A DNA stretch of 64,000 nucleotides from assembly GCF_002001015.1 (NCBI RefSeq), contig NZ_MUNO01000022.1, forward strand, positions 248,001-312,000, written 5' to 3'. Below the pieces are notes generated by a model. That model was not told the DNA's origin, did no database searches, and was given only the letters and a program-made list of their open reading frames with translations. Shown here piece after piece: positions 1 to 9,888 of the stretch (positions within the stretch are counted from its first letter, which is position 1; the number at the start of each line of letters is the position of its first letter). The DNA comes from Polaromonas sp. A23. Lineage in GTDB: Bacteria > Pseudomonadota > Gammaproteobacteria > Burkholderiales > Burkholderiaceae_C. The position numbers and the translations under genes were made by a program.

Positions 1-1110
1 CACCAGCACCGTGGTGCGCATCAGCTTGAGTTCGTGTTTGTCGCTCATGCGCGGCTTGAACTGGCGCCAGATGTTTTCCACAAAAGTCACGCTGGGCGCA
101 AGCAAGGTCGCGGACGCCGTGGACTTGATGGCCGACAGCAAGGCGCCAAAAAACAGCACTTGCATGATGAACGGCATTTTTTCCAGCACCAGGGTCGGCA
201 GGATTTTCTGCGGATCTTCCTTGAGCAACACGGCCGTCTGTTCCGGCATGATGATCAACGCGCTGGCGACCAGGAACATGGGCACAAAGGCAAACAGGAT
301 GTAGAAGACACCGCCAATCACCGGCCCTTTGGTGGCGGCGCTGGGACTGTTGGCAGACATCACACGCTGGAAGACATCCTGCTGCGGAATCGAGCCGAAC
401 ATCATGGTGATGGCGGCGGCGAAGAAAAACACCATGTCCCTGAAATTGGGTTCCGGCCAGAAACGGAACAGGTCCTGGCTGGTGGCCAGGGCAATCACCT
501 TGTCGGCACCGCCGGCCAGGTTGCCCGCAAACACCGCCAGTACGGCAAGCCCTACAACCAGGACGATCATCTGGATAAAGTCGGTCACGGCGACCGACCA
601 CATGCCGCCGAACAGGGTGTAGGCCAGCACCGAGGCCGTGCCTATCAGCATGCCGGCCGTCGTGCTGATGGCCCCGCCGGACAGGATGTTGAACACCAGA
701 CCGAGCGCCGTCACTTGCGCAGCCACCCAGCCGAGGTAGCTGATCATGATGATGATGGAACAGGCCACCTCGATGGTGCGGCCGTAACGCTCACGGTAGT
801 AGTCGCTGATGGTCAGCAGCGACATCTTGTACAGCTTGCCCGCAAAGAACAGGCCCACGAGGATCAGGCAAGTGCCGGCGCCGAAGGGATCTTCCACCAC
901 GCCATTGAGGCCGCTGCTGACAAACTTCGCCGGGATGCCCAGCACGGTTTCGGAACCAAACCAGGTGGCAAAGGTTGTCGTCACGATCATGATCAGCGGC
1001 AGGTTGCGCCCGGCGATCGCATAGTCGGCGGTGTTTTTGACCCGCCTGGCGGCATACAGGCCGACGATAATGGTGATCAGTAGGTAGACAAAAACCAGGG
1101 TTAAAAGCAC
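1..1110 (-). CDS. Sodium:solute symporter family transporter, N-terminal part (cut by window edge)
   Basis: This reading frame is open from a GTG at 1108-1110 to the left edge, so only about the first 370 residues are seen. GGAGG lies five bases before the GTG. The translation has many hydrophobic helices and residues typical of the SSS family (TC 2.A.21), for example FATWFGSETVLG in helix 2 and YTLFGGMWSVAVTDFIQ further on. Such carriers import a solute together with Na+ across the inner membrane. The substrate cannot be told from sequence; close relatives carry proline, pantothenate or carboxylates. The long open frame on the opposite strand is a shadow. Confidence 0.85.
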   Translation of the reverse strand, partial: MLLTLVFVYLLITIIVGLYAARRVKNTADYAIAGRNLPLIMIVTTTFATWFGSETVLGIPAKFVSSGLNGVVEDPFGAGTCLILVGLFFAGKLYKMSLLTISDYYRERYGRTIEVACSIIIMISYLGWVAAQVTALGLVFNILSGGAISTTAGMLIGTASVLAYTLFGGMWSVAVTDFIQMIVLVVGLAVLAVFAGNLAGGADKVIALATSQDLFRFWPEPNFRDMVFFFAAAITMMFGSIPQQDVFQRVMSANSPSAATKGPVIGGVFYILFAFVPMFLVASALIIMPEQTAVLLKEDPQKILPTLVLEKMPFIMQVLFFGALLSAIKSTASATLLAPSVTFVENIWRQFKPRMSDKHELKLMRTTVLV

Positions 1111-1147
1111 AGCAGCCTCCTCAGGAATGCGTGATTATCACCACATT

Positions 1148-1169
1148 TTCGCCTTCTAAAAAAGGCGAA
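1148..1169. terminator. Hairpin over the ubiB stop codon
   Basis: TTCGCCTT and AAGGCGAA form an 8-bp stem with a 6-base loop that contains the ubiB stop codon. It sits between ubiB and the symporter gene. There is no good T-run after it on the minus strand, so termination is only a guess. Confidence 0.35.
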
Positions 1170-2709
1170 TCCGCAGCACCAGCTGCATGGCGAGCAGACC
1201 CAATGCAAATCCCAGGCCACCATAAATCAGGCTTTGCAGCAGTTTGTTGGTGCGGCGTTGCTCCTGCAACAGCTCTTCAAGCTCCCGTCGATGCCCGCCC
1301 GTCTGCCCTTTCAGATACTGCTGCAGCAGGCGAGGCAGGCCGGGCAGCAGCTTCGCATAAGTCGGCGCCTCGGCCTTGAGCTGCTCCAGCAGCTTTTCAG
1401 GGCCCACCTGCTCGAGCATCCAGGTTTCCAGAAAAGGCTTGGCAGTGCTCCACAAGTCAAGATCGGGGTCCAGCTCCCGGCCCAGGCCTTCGATGTTCAG
1501 CAGGGTTTTCTGCAGCAGCACCAGTTGCGGCTGGATTTCCACATGGAAGCGGCGCGAGGTCTGGAACAGGCGCATCAATACCATGCCGAGCGAAATTTCC
1601 TTGAGAGGCCGGTCGAAGTAGGGCTCGCAGCAGGCACGTATTGCGGCTTCGAGTTCATCGACGCGCGTGCTGGGCGGCACCCAGCCCGATTCGATATGCA
1701 ATTCGGCGACGCGTTTGTAGTCACGCTGGAAAAACGCGCTGAAATTCTGCGCCAGATACTCCTTGTCCACTTCGGTAAGGGTTCCCACAATCCCGAAGTC
1801 CAGCGAGATGTAGCGCCCGAAGGTCGCCGGGTCCAGGCTGACCTGGATGTTGCCGGGGTGCATGTCGGCATGGAAAAAACCGTCACGGAACACCTGGGTA
1901 AAAAAGATCGTGACGCCGTCGCGCGCCAGCTTTTTCATATCCACGCCGGCATCACGCAGGCGCTGTACTTGCCCGATGGGCACGCCGTACATGCGCTGCA
2001 TCACCATCACGTCCGGCATGCAAAAGTCCCAGATCATTTCCGGAATCAACACCAGATTCAGGTTCTGCATGTTGCGGCGCAACTGGGCCGCGTTGGCAGC
2101 CTCGCGCAGCAAATCGAGCTCGTCATGCAGGTACTTGTCAAATTCGCCCACCACTTCGCGCGGCTTGAGGCGTTTGCCGTCGGTAGACAGGCCTTCGACC
2201 CAGCCTGCCATCATGTGCATCAGCGCCAGGTCTTTTTCGATCGCCGGCAGCATGTTGGGCCGAAGCACCTTGACCGCCACCTCACGGCCGTCCGGCAGGG
2301 TGGCAAAGTGAACCTGCGCAATTGAGGCGCTGGCCACGGGCTCGCGCTCGAAGGTGGCAAAAATCTGGTTGATGGGCCGGCCAAAGGCTTTTTCGATGAT
2401 GGCCATGGCCACATCCGGATCGAACGGTGGCACGCGGTCCTGCAGTCTGGCCAGCTCGTTGGCTATATCCAGCGGCAACAGGTCACGCCGGGTCGACATG
2501 ACTTGGCCAAACTTGACAAAAATCGGGCCTAGGCTTTCGAGGGCCTCACGCAGGCGTTCGCCGCGCGGCGCTTTCAGATTGCGGCCGACCGACACGATAC
2601 GGGTCAGCATCCTGACCCAAGGCTTGCTGAAACTCGAAAGCACCAGCTCGTCCAGTCCGAAACGCAACACCGTCCAGACAATAAACACGCCCCGGAACAG
2701 CCGGCTCAT
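1156..2709 (-). CDS. ubiB: UbiB, ABC1/ADCK-type kinase-like ubiquinone biosynthesis protein
   Basis: The product (517 aa) is an atypical protein-kinase-like ATPase needed for aerobic ubiquinone synthesis, anchored in the inner membrane. Visible features are the family KxGQ motif (KFGQ, residues 66-69), an alanine-rich nucleotide loop (SASIAQVH), the lysine in [14 protein letters not shown] in the catalytic loop and LDFG. Two closely spaced hydrophobic segments end the protein, as in UbiB. Its start overlaps the ubiJ stop by 4 bases (ATGA), so the two are translationally coupled. ubiE lies two genes upstream, giving a ubiquinone cluster. Confidence 0.96.
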   Translation of the reverse strand: MSRLFRGVFIVWTVLRFGLDELVLSSFSKPWVRMLTRIVSVGRNLKAPRGERLREALESLGPIFVKFGQVMSTRRDLLPLDIANELARLQDRVPPFDPDVAMAIIEKAFGRPINQIFATFEREPVASASIAQVHFATLPDGREVAVKVLRPNMLPAIEKDLALMHMMAGWVEGLSTDGKRLKPREVVGEFDKYLHDELDLLREAANAAQLRRNMQNLNLVLIPEMIWDFCMPDVMVMQRMYGVPIGQVQRLRDAGVDMKKLARDGVTIFFTQVFRDGFFHADMHPGNIQVSLDPATFGRYISLDFGIVGTLTEVDKEYLAQNFSAFFQRDYKRVAELHIESGWVPPSTRVDELEAAIRACCEPYFDRPLKEISLGMVLMRLFQTSRRFHVEIQPQLVLLQKTLLNIEGLGRELDPDLDLWSTAKPFLETWMLEQVGPEKLLEQLKAEAPTYAKLLPGLPRLLQQYLKGQTGGHRRELEELLQEQRRTNKLLQSLIYGGLGFALGLLAMQLVLRIRLF

Positions 2710-3296
2710 GTGGATGCTGCCTTGGAAGACTCCGTCACCGACGGCTCACCCGCCTGTACCGCGGCTGAGGACGAGGAAGGCCGCGGCACCTGCGCCAGAA
2801 ATTGCCGCAGAGTTGCCAGCCCCTGACGCGCCGCGTTTGCCAGCGTGTGCGCAGGCACATCGCCAATCAACCGCGACAGGTCTTCCTCAATGTCCCATCG
2901 CAAGTTGTCAGCCAGCCAGCCCAGTTCGGCGGCGAGCTGCACATCACCCTCAATCTTGACCGGAGGCGCCTTGCCGGCCATCACCGACTGCATGATCACC
3001 TCCGGCGCTTCGGCCGTCACGGCCAGCAAAAGATCGGGTTTGGTGCCGGACGCTGCACGGTCCAGCAAACCAGCGGGTGTGATGAGCAAATCCAGCCCGA
3101 AAGCGCCCCAACGCACGTGAACAACACTTCCCTTTTTTCGAAGCAGCCGGTTCTGTGCCTCTTTTTCCTGCATGAGGACATGGTTCAGCAAAAGCACCAG
3201 CTTCTGCTGGCCTTCGTCGACAAACCAGGCGGGCGGTTGAAAACGGCTGGCCAGGGACTGCAGAAAAGAAAAAGGGGACGTGGTGTTAGTGCGCAT
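2706..3296 (-). CDS. ubiJ: UbiJ, SCP2-domain ubiquinone biosynthesis accessory factor
   Basis: A 196-aa protein with an SCP2-like lipid-binding fold in the first ~130 residues and a helical C-terminal part, the layout of UbiJ (about 200 aa in E. coli). UbiJ works with UbiK and helps the soluble Ubi complex handle its hydrophobic intermediates. Identification rests on its position (4-base overlap with ubiB, near ubiE) as much as on sequence, which is poorly conserved in this family. The tail is rich in Ser/Ala. Confidence 0.88.
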   Translation of the reverse strand: MRTNTTSPFSFLQSLASRFQPPAWFVDEGQQKLVLLLNHVLMQEKEAQNRLLRKKGSVVHVRWGAFGLDLLITPAGLLDRAASGTKPDLLLAVTAEAPEVIMQSVMAGKAPPVKIEGDVQLAAELGWLADNLRWDIEEDLSRLIGDVPAHTLANAARQGLATLRQFLAQVPRPSSSSAAVQAGEPSVTESSKAAST

Positions 3297-3322
3297 ACGC
3301 CCCCGATTTTGCAGCAGATTGA

Positions 3323-3360
3323 AAAAGTCCCTTCATCGCGAAAGCGATGAAGGGACTTTT
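3323..3360. terminator. Perfect 17-bp hairpin with GAAA tetraloop
   Basis: Arms 3323-3339 and 3344-3360 are perfect complements, with loop GAAA. The stem starts with AAAA and ends with TTTT, so it can act as an intrinsic terminator on either strand. It lies between the Tim44-like gene and ubiJ, both on the minus strand, and would partly insulate ubiJ-ubiB from upstream transcription. Confidence 0.75.
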
Positions 3361-3370
3361 AAGACCAACA

Positions 3371-3455
3371 GGGGCCGCGGATCCGGCTTCGCCGGTCCGC
3401 AGGCGCAGCGCCCCCTGGGGGCAGCGACCCGCGCAGCGGCGGAGCGTGGGGGCTA
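3371..3455 (-). repeat. Family 2 GC-rich repeat, copy A, at the Tim44-like gene stop codon
   Basis: Read on the minus strand, it starts with the TAG stop codon itself, followed by CCCCCACGCTCCGCCGCTGC, a CCCCC/GGGGG hairpin, CGCTGCGCCTGCGG, the hairpin CCGGCGAAGCCGG and CCGCGGCCCC. The same string of blocks recurs at 43461, 51474, 55300 and 55865. It stands directly upstream of the perfect hairpin at 3323. Confidence 0.85.
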
Positions 3456-4400
3456 CTGAAGCGCTTGAACGCCAGCGACCAGCCAGCCGCCGCCAGTGCG
3501 CGGCTTGGTCATGTTCCATACTTCGCGGAAGGGGCTCGGACCTGCCGAAGCGTCTTCGCGAATCATTCCCGAGAACTCGACACTGGCCATGTAGACATCG
3601 CTGAGCTCTTCGATACCCAACAGTTTCGCGTCGAGCATGACCACGTCTGTCTTGTTGGTTGAACCACCGGTGTGCGACTCACGGTCGGCCAGTTGGGCTT
3701 TGATCTGGTCCAGCATTTCGTCGGTCATCATGGCGCGCAGGCTGTTGACGTCCGAACGGTCCCAGGCGTCCTGCAGGGTCACGAAATTGGTCTTGCAGGC
3801 TTTGAGGAATCCTTCGGCATCAAAACCGGCAGGCACACCCCAGGACTGCGCGCCGCCCAGGGCGGAGCCGATCATCGAGCCACCGGCAGCGGTCGCTGTG
3901 CCGGCCTTGGTCGCATCAAAGGCCATGCTGTTGCGCTCCCACGGCCGTGCCGAGGAATCGTTGCCGACGTTGGCAGGGCTGTAATCGCGCGGCGTGGTTG
4001 CACTGCCTGCACCCTGCATGGCGTAAGGCGTCGCGCCTGGCGCATTGTTGCCCTTGAGCTTGCGCATGATGAAACCAACAGCCACCATAACCAGCATGGC
4101 GAGCAGCGCAAACATGATGATCTGCCCGAAAGCGCCGCCGAGACCCAATGACGAAGCCAGCCAGGCGAGACCCAGGCCTGCGGCCAGGCCGCCGAGCATG
4201 GCGCCCCATGGCTTCTTGGGAGTTTGTGCGGCAGGCGCAGCAGGAGCCTGTGCTGGCGGAGTGGCCTGGCGCTGCGTCACATTGGACGACTGGCGCCCGA
4301 CCGATCCGCCGCCGCCCAGACGCTTGGCTTCCGCAGGCGCATAGGCCAGGAGCATGATGGTGGCCAACACAGCGGCCAGAATTGCAGACCAGATTTTCAT
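3453..4400 (-). CDS. Tim44-like domain membrane protein
   Basis: A 315-aa product starting at the ATG at 4400, which has GAGGAG a few bases upstream; a longer frame to 4430 would overlap ubiE and lacks a ribosome site. It has an N-terminal signal or anchor segment (residues 1-25), a Pro/Ala/Gln linker, a hydrophobic double segment around residues 65-110, and a C-terminal domain (about 190-315) of the Tim44/TimA type. In mitochondria Tim44 docks the import motor on membranes; the role in bacteria is not settled. The TAG stop lies inside a family 2 repeat. Its place between ubiE and ubiJ-ubiB suggests, but does not prove, a link with quinone synthesis. Confidence 0.85.
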   Translation of the reverse strand: MKIWSAILAAVLATIMLLAYAPAEAKRLGGGGSVGRQSSNVTQRQATPPAQAPAAPAAQTPKKPWGAMLGGLAAGLGLAWLASSLGLGGAFGQIIMFALLAMLVMVAVGFIMRKLKGNNAPGATPYAMQGAGSATTPRDYSPANVGNDSSARPWERNSMAFDATKAGTATAAGGSMIGSALGGAQSWGVPAGFDAEGFLKACKTNFVTLQDAWDRSDVNSLRAMMTDEMLDQIKAQLADRESHTGGSTNKTDVVMLDAKLLGIEELSDVYMASVEFSGMIREDASAGPSPFREVWNMTKPRTGGGWLVAGVQALQ

Positions 4401-4423
4401 ACCGTCTCCTCTGATTAATTGTT

Positions 4424-5155
4424 TCAACACTTGATTCCAACATGTAATGCCACAACACCGCCGGTGAGGTTGTGATAGTCCACATGGCCGAAACCACCTT
4501 TGTGCATCATGGCCTTTAGCTCTTCCTGCCCGGGATGCATGCGGATGGACTCCGCCAGATAGCGGTAACTCGCGTCGTCATTGGCCACCAGCTTGCCCAG
4601 TTTGGGCAGCACATTGAAGGAATACCAGTCGTAGACCTTCTCCAGCGGTTTGGCGATTTTTGAAAACTCCAGCACCAGCAGCTTGCCGCCGGGCTTGAGC
4701 ACGCGGTTCATTTCCTTGATGGCCTCGTCCTTGTGCGTCATGTTGCGCAGGCCAAAAGCCACGGTGACCAGGTCAAAACTGGCATCGGCAAACGGCAGAT
4801 GCTCGGCATCACACACCGTGGTCGGCAGGATCTTGCCGGCATCCAGCATGCGATTGCGGCCTTCGCGCAGCATGGCCTCGTTGATATCGGTATGGACAAC
4901 ACAGCCGGTGCTTCCGACCTTGGGCGCAAACGCCAGCGCCAGATCACCAGTGCCGCCAGCAATATCCAGCACCTGCTGGCCTTCCTTCACATCGGCCACC
5001 ATCACGGTGTAGGCCTTCCAGGCGCGGTGCAGGCCCATGGACATGAGGTCGTTCATCACGTCGTACTTGGGCGCGACGGAATCAAACACGCTGCGCACGC
5101 GGCGCGCCTTGTCCTTCTCGTCAACCGACTCAAATCCGAAATGGGTGCTGCTCAT
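4424..5155 (-). CDS. ubiE: UbiE, demethylmenaquinone/2-methoxy-6-polyprenyl-1,4-benzoquinol C-methyltransferase
   Basis: A 243-aa class I SAM-dependent methyltransferase. It has the SAM motif [12 protein letters not shown], the UbiE signature with [14 protein letters not shown] near the N-terminus, and [16 protein letters not shown]. It adds the C-methyl group to the benzoquinol ring in ubiquinone synthesis (and to demethylmenaquinone where present). Length matches the family. It leads the ubiE - Tim44-like - ubiJ - ubiB run. Confidence 0.97.
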   Translation of the reverse strand: MSSTHFGFESVDEKDKARRVRSVFDSVAPKYDVMNDLMSMGLHRAWKAYTVMVADVKEGQQVLDIAGGTGDLALAFAPKVGSTGCVVHTDINEAMLREGRNRMLDAGKILPTTVCDAEHLPFADASFDLVTVAFGLRNMTHKDEAIKEMNRVLKPGGKLLVLEFSKIAKPLEKVYDWYSFNVLPKLGKLVANDDASYRYLAESIRMHPGQEELKAMMHKGGFGHVDYHNLTGGVVALHVGIKC

Positions 5156-5232
5156 GGTCTTATGCTAGGGGTGAAAGCCGGTAATTCAAGCGACAACCCT
5201 GTCCTTGCTTGGGGCATTGCCCCGTATATATG

Positions 5233-5289
5233 TTGAAAAACAACACCTGCGCAGAAACTGCCTGCGCGGGTAGCTATGAAGTTGATAGC
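5233..5289 (-). repeat. Family 1 hairpin element (GCTAT...ATAGC), copy downstream of the DUF971 gene
   Basis: On the minus strand GCTATCAACTTCATAGC is followed by CCCGCGCAGGC, a CTGCGCAG inverted partner and GTTGTTTTT. The order of hairpin, second GC-rich hairpin and T-run is that of family 1. It lies 3' of the DUF971 gene on the same strand and could serve as its terminator. This copy is diverged in its second half. Confidence 0.6.
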
Positions 5290-5315
5290 GGTCAGGAGGC
5301 TGATCGCAGCAGGCA

Positions 5316-5729
5316 TCAGTGGCTGCTACACCCATGCCCGCCAGCAGCGACCATGGGTGCATCACGCTGCGCGCCCGCAGCTTCCAGGCGCTGCAGATAG
5401 TCAGCCCACAAGCGGGCCTGCTCGGAACCAAGGAAGTAAAGATAGTCCCAGGAAAAGATGCCGCTTTCGTGGCCGTCTGAGAAAACCGGCTTGACCGCAT
5501 AGTTGCCGATGGGCTCAAGCTCGACCAGCTTGACCTCGCGCTTGCCGGTCTGCAGCACTTCCTGGCCGGGGCCATGCCCCTGGACTTCGGCCGAGGGTGA
5601 ATAGACACGCATCAGTTCGAATGGAATTTTGAACTCCGCACCATCCGAAAACGCGATTTCCAGCACCCGCGACTGGCTGTGCACCGTGAGTGCCGTGGGG
5701 GTGGGGGTGTCGGGGGTCAGGCCAGCCAT
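5316..5729 (-). CDS. DUF971 domain protein (gamma-butyrobetaine hydroxylase-like N-terminal domain)
   Basis: A 137-aa protein from the ATG at 5729, preceded by AAGGA; the open frame extends to 5789 but without a ribosome site. Core residues such as LEIAFSDGAEFKIPFELMRVYSPSAEVQGHG and GNYAVKPVFSDGHESGIFSWDYL are typical of DUF971, a small fold also found as the N-terminal domain of butyrobetaine hydroxylase. The role is unknown. In betaproteobacteria it commonly sits beside ubiE, as here. The far C-terminus ends in GGHGCSSH. Confidence 0.88.
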   Translation of the reverse strand: MAGLTPDTPTPTALTVHSQSRVLEIAFSDGAEFKIPFELMRVYSPSAEVQGHGPGQEVLQTGKREVKLVELEPIGNYAVKPVFSDGHESGIFSWDYLYFLGSEQARLWADYLQRLEAAGAQRDAPMVAAGGHGCSSH

Positions 5730-5748
5730 GAACTTTTCCTTCGATGAA

Positions 5749-8700
5749 TCAGACCAGCACGCGTTCGATGCCGCCATTGTTGGCCGCATTCACGTAGCCC
5801 GGCAGCCATTCCTTGCCAAGGATCTGGTTAGCCATTTCCACCACGATGTAGTCGGCTTCCAGCAGCCCCGTCTTGAGGTCATCCTCATAGCGACTCAGGC
5901 CCATCAAACAGCTTGGGCAAGAGGTCAGGACTTTGATGTTTTGCTTCGACGTCGCTGCACCGCTCTCCCGAAGCATGGTCTCGCCTTTGCGTATTTCCTC
6001 TTCCTTGCGAAAACGGACTTGCGTGGACACATCCGGACGCGAGGAGGCCAGGCCACCGCTCTCGCCGCAGCAGCGTTTGCTTTCCAGCACGTTGTCGCCC
6101 ACCAGGGCTTTCACCGTTTTCATGGGTGCCTGGAGCTTCATGGGGCTGTGGCAGGGGTCGTGGTACAGGTAGCCGCCACCCGCGGCATCGCCCAGGGTGA
6201 TGTTTTTCTCCAGCAGGTATTCATGGATGTCGATGATTCGGCAGCCGGGAAATATCTTGTCAAACTCATACCCCTGCAACTGGTCGTAACAGGTACCGCA
6301 ACTGACCACCACGGTCTTGATGTCCATGTAGTTCAGGGTGTTGGCCATCCGGTGAAACAGCACACGGTTGTCGGTGATGATTTTCTCGGCCTTGTCGAAC
6401 TGGCCGCTGCCGCGCTGCGGATAGCCGCAGCACAGGTAACCCGGCGGCAGCACGGTCTGCACACCCGCATGCCAGAGCATGGCCTGCGTCGCCAGTCCCA
6501 CCTGGCTGAACAAGCGCTCTGACCCACAACCCGGGAAGTAGAAAACCGCCTCGGACTCTGCCGTGGTGGTCTTCGGGTTGCGAATGATGGGTACGTAGTC
6601 TTTGTCTTCAATGTCCAGCAAGGCCCGGGCCGTCTTCTTGGGCAGGTTACCGGGCATTTTCTTGTTGATGAAGTGAATGACCTGTTGCTTGACAGGCGCT
6701 GTACCGACCGTGGCGGGCGGCGCCTGCGTTTGTTTGCGCGTCAATACCTTCATCAGATCATTGGCCAGGCGCTGGGCCTTGAAACTGATGCCTGTCAGCG
6801 CGTGCGCCAGCTGAATCGCCTGCGGATTGGCCGTGCCTATGAACCAGGACTGAAAAGCGGCCGCTGGCCTGAAGCTTTTTTTGCCCATCTTGCGCAACAG
6901 GTTGCGCATGTTCATGGAGACATCGCCAAAGTCGATATCCACCGGACACGGGCTCAGGCATTTGTGGCAGACGGTGCAATGGTCGGCCACGTCTTCAAAC
7001 TCTTCCCAGTGTTTGATGCTGATGCCGCGCCGCGTCTGCTCTTCGTACAGAAAGGCCTCGACCAACAGCGAGGTTGCCAGGATCTTGTTGCGCGGGCTGT
7101 ACAGCAGGTTGGCGCGCGGCACATGGGTGGCGCACACCGGTTTGCATTTGCCGCAACGCAGGCAGTCCTTGACGCTGTCGGCAATCGCGCCGATGTCGGA
7201 CTGCTGCATGATCAGCGACTCATGGCCCATCAGGCCGAAGCTCGGTGTGTAGGCATTCGTCAAGTCGGCAAACAGGCTCTCCGGCGCAGAGTTATCAGTT
7301 TTTTTGGCCCTTTGCCCAATATCTACGGGCGCATACAGCTCCTGATTTCGTAGCAACTTGCCTTTGTTGAAGCGGCCCTCGGGGTCCACCCTGACCTTGT
7401 AGTCAGCGAAAGGCTGAAGTTCGGCGTCGGTCAGGAACTCCAGCTTGGTGATGCCAATGCCGTGTTCGCCGGAGATCACACCGTCCAGCGAACGCGCCAG
7501 CACCATGATGCGGGCCACCGCATGGTGGGCGGTCTGCAGCATCTCATAGTCGTCGCTGTTGACCGGCAGGTTGGTGTGCACATTGCCATCACCGGCATGC
7601 ATGTGCAGCGCAGCCCAGACGCGGCCTTTGAGCACCTGCTTGTGGATGGCCGTGCACTGCTCAAGAATCGGCGCAAAAGCAGCACCGGAAAAAATGGCTT
7701 GCAGCGGAGCACGCAGCTGGGTTTTCCAGCTGGCGCGCAGCGAATGGTCCTGTAGCTGCGGGAACAGGGTATCGATATCGCGCAACCAGCCAGACCACAG
7801 CGCGCGAACATCAGCAACCAGCGCCAGCGCCTGGCCGACGCGGTCTTCCAGAAGCTCGGCCGTGGGGATTTCCCCGGCGTCGTCCGACTTGCCCAGCGGC
7901 AAATTGCCTTTGAGGAAAAAGGCCTCCAGGGTGTCGCACAGCTTGACCTTGTTGGCCAGGCTCAACTCGATGTTGATGCGCTCGATGCCGTCGGTGTACT
8001 CGGCCATGCGCGGCAGCGGAATCACCACGTCCTCATTGATCTTGAAGGCGTTGGTGTGGCGCGAAATGGCCGCGGTGCGCTTGCGGTCCAGCCAGAATTT
8101 CTTGCGGGCATCGGGGCTGATGGCGATGAAGCCCTCGCCGCGGCGCGAATTGGCGATACGCACGACTTCGGAGGTGGCGCGCGCCACCACGTCGGCATCA
8201 TCACCGGCGATGTCACCAACCAACACCATTTTCGGCAGACCGCCGTGGGTCTTCGACTTGGTCGCATAACCGACCGCCTTCAGGTAGCGGTCGTCCAGGT
8301 GTTCCAGGCCCGCCAGAATGGCGCCGCCGCGCCTTTGTTCGGCGAACATGAAGTCCTTGATCTCGACGATGCTCGGGACCGCGTCCTTGGCATTGCCGAA
8401 AAACTCCAGGCAGACGGTGCGGGTGTGCGCCGGCATGCGGTGCACGATCCAGCGCGCGCTGGTGATCAAGCCGTCGCAGCCTTCTTTCTGGATGCCGGGC
8501 AGGCCGCTGAGGAACTTGTCCGTCACGTCCTTGCCAAGGCCCTCCTTGCGAAAGGTCTTGCCTGGGATGTCCAGACGCTCCGTGCGCACCGGCGTCTTGC
8601 CGTCCGCTTCGAAATACCTGAGCTCGAAACTGGCCATCTCGGCGTCGTGGATCTTGCCCAGGTTGTGGTTCAGGCGCGTGACTTCCAGCCACTGCGCCTC

Positions 8701-9687
8701 AGGCGTCACCATGCGCCAGGAAGCCAGGTTGTCCAGTGCCGTGCCCCAAAGCACGGCTTTCTTGCCGCCGGCATTCATGGCGATGTTGCCGCCTATGCAC
8801 GAGGCTTCGGCTGAGGTCGGATCGACCGCAAACACATAACCGCCGCGTTCGGCCGCATCGGCCACACGCTGGGTCACCACGCCAGCCTCGGTCCAGACGG
8901 TAGCCACGGGCTGGTCCAGACCGGGGAGCGCGACCTGCTCCACTTCGGTCATGGCTTCAAGCTTTTCGGTGTTGATGACGGCCGATTTCCAGCTCAGCGG
9001 AATTGCGCCGCCGGTGTAACCCGTGCCGCCGCCGCGCGGAATAATGGTCAGACCGAGCTCGATACAGCCCTTAACCAGGCCGGCCATTTCAACTTCGGTG
9101 TCCGGTGTCAGCACGACAAACGGGTATTCGACGCGCCAGTCGGTCGCATCTGTCACGTGCGAGACACGCGACAAGCCATCAAACTTGATGTTGTCCTTGA
9201 GCGTGAACTTGCCGAGCTTGCGCGCGGTCTGGCGGCGCAGGTCGGCCATCTCCTCGAACGAGGTGGAGAAGCGGCTGACTGCAGCCCTGGCGGTGTCCAG
9301 CAGTTCACCGACGATGACGTCGCGCTGCATATCGGCGCCCGGCGTGCGACGCTTCTCGACCTCAGACAGGCGGTGCTGCAGGGCATCGACCAGCATCTTG
9401 CGGCGCTTGGGATTGTCCAGCAAGTCGTCTTGCAAATAGGGGTTGCGTTGCACCACCCACACATCACCCAGCACCTCGTACAGCATGCGGGCAGAGCGGC
9501 CGGTGCGGCGTTCGTCGCGCAGCAGGTTCAGCAGGTCCCAGGCACGTACGCCCAGCAACCGGATCACGACCTCGCGGTCGGAAAAAGAGGTGTAGTTGTA
9601 GGGGATCTCGCGAATGCGGGCTTCGCCCGACTTGGCTTCATCGGCCAGGACGTTCAAGGAGTGGTGGATTTCAGGAGCATTCATCAT
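5749..9687 (-). CDS. Giant FAD-linked oxidase / Fe-S oxidoreductase (DUF3683 + FAD_binding_4 + 4Fe-4S + CCG domains)
   Basis: A single polypeptide of about 1312 aa. In order: an N-terminal DUF3683-like region (to ~residue 150); an FAD-binding PP-loop with [15 protein letters not shown] near 225; an FAD-oxidase C-terminal domain holding [15 protein letters not shown]; two 4Fe-4S motifs, [11 protein letters not shown] (~842) and [12 protein letters not shown] (~909); then two CCG (heterodisulfide-reductase-like) domains with [10 protein letters not shown] (~1087), SCGTC (~1130) and CCGESGG (~1204). This resembles a fusion of a D-lactate/glycolate dehydrogenase with its GlpC/LldE-like electron-transfer partner, so oxidation of a 2-hydroxy acid to the quinone pool is likely. 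The substrate is not known. Start is at one of two adjacent ATGs (9687 or 9684), both without a clear ribosome site. Confidence 0.9.
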   Translation of the reverse strand: MMNAPEIHHSLNVLADEAKSGEARIREIPYNYTSFSDREVVIRLLGVRAWDLLNLLRDERRTGRSARMLYEVLGDVWVVQRNPYLQDDLLDNPKRRKMLVDALQHRLSEVEKRRTPGADMQRDVIVGELLDTARAAVSRFSTSFEEMADLRRQTARKLGKFTLKDNIKFDGLSRVSHVTDATDWRVEYPFVVLTPDTEVEMAGLVKGCIELGLTIIPRGGGTGYTGGAIPLSWKSAVINTEKLEAMTEVEQVALPGLDQPVATVWTEAGVVTQRVADAAERGGYVFAVDPTSAEASCIGGNIAMNAGGKKAVLWGTALDNLASWRMVTPEAQWLEVTRLNHNLGKIHDAEMASFELRYFEADGKTPVRTERLDIPGKTFRKEGLGKDVTDKFLSGLPGIQKEGCDGLITSARWIVHRMPAHTRTVCLEFFGNAKDAVPSIVEIKDFMFAEQRRGGAILAGLEHLDDRYLKAVGYATKSKTHGGLPKMVLVGDIAGDDADVVARATSEVVRIANSRRGEGFIAISPDARKKFWLDRKRTAAISRHTNAFKINEDVVIPLPRMAEYTDGIERINIELSLANKVKLCDTLEAFFLKGNLPLGKSDDAGEIPTAELLEDRVGQALALVADVRALWSGWLRDIDTLFPQLQDHSLRASWKTQLRAPLQAIFSGAAFAPILEQCTAIHKQVLKGRVWAALHMHAGDGNVHTNLPVNSDDYEMLQTAHHAVARIMVLARSLDGVISGEHGIGITKLEFLTDAELQPFADYKVRVDPEGRFNKGKLLRNQELYAPVDIGQRAKKTDNSAPESLFADLTNAYTPSFGLMGHESLIMQQSDIGAIADSVKDCLRCGKCKPVCATHVPRANLLYSPRNKILATSLLVEAFLYEEQTRRGISIKHWEEFEDVADHCTVCHKCLSPCPVDIDFGDVSMNMRNLLRKMGKKSFRPAAAFQSWFIGTANPQAIQLAHALTGISFKAQRLANDLMKVLTRKQTQAPPATVGTAPVKQQVIHFINKKMPGNLPKKTARALLDIEDKDYVPIIRNPKTTTAESEAVFYFPGCGSERLFSQVGLATQAMLWHAGVQTVLPPGYLCCGYPQRGSGQFDKAEKIITDNRVLFHRMANTLNYMDIKTVVVSCGTCYDQLQGYEFDKIFPGCRIIDIHEYLLEKNITLGDAAGGGYLYHDPCHSPMKLQAPMKTVKALVGDNVLESKRCCGESGGLASSRPDVSTQVRFRKEEEIRKGETMLRESGAATSKQNIKVLTSCPSCLMGLSRYEDDLKTGLLEADYIVVEMANQILGKEWLPGYVNAANNGGIERVLV

Positions 9688-9888
9688 GGAAAGCCGGTAG
9701 TTTTGGACGTGGGTCCGGCCTGTGTCCCCTATGTTACCGCAGCGCAACATTTACCCACCTTCACCTCAACGCCCCTCGTGGAAACCCGCTTGTGAGGAGA
9801 ACGGCAAGCCGTTTAAATCTCTTGTCACAAATTATTTTTAGACTAGACGGTTCATTGTTCTATCAAACCGTTTCATCCAGGAGTTGTA

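Noticed and set aside
34-1083. Long plus-strand open frame (349 codons) opposite the symporter
   Set aside because: The protein is rich in His, Gln and Arg with no recognisable motifs, while the minus strand gives a clear SSS transporter with a ribosome site.
9811-9850. TTGTCA at 9822 as a -35 or Pho box for ugpB
   Set aside because: No -10 hexamer lies at a proper distance and no second CTGTCAT-type repeat is present, so a promoter or PhoB site cannot be supported.
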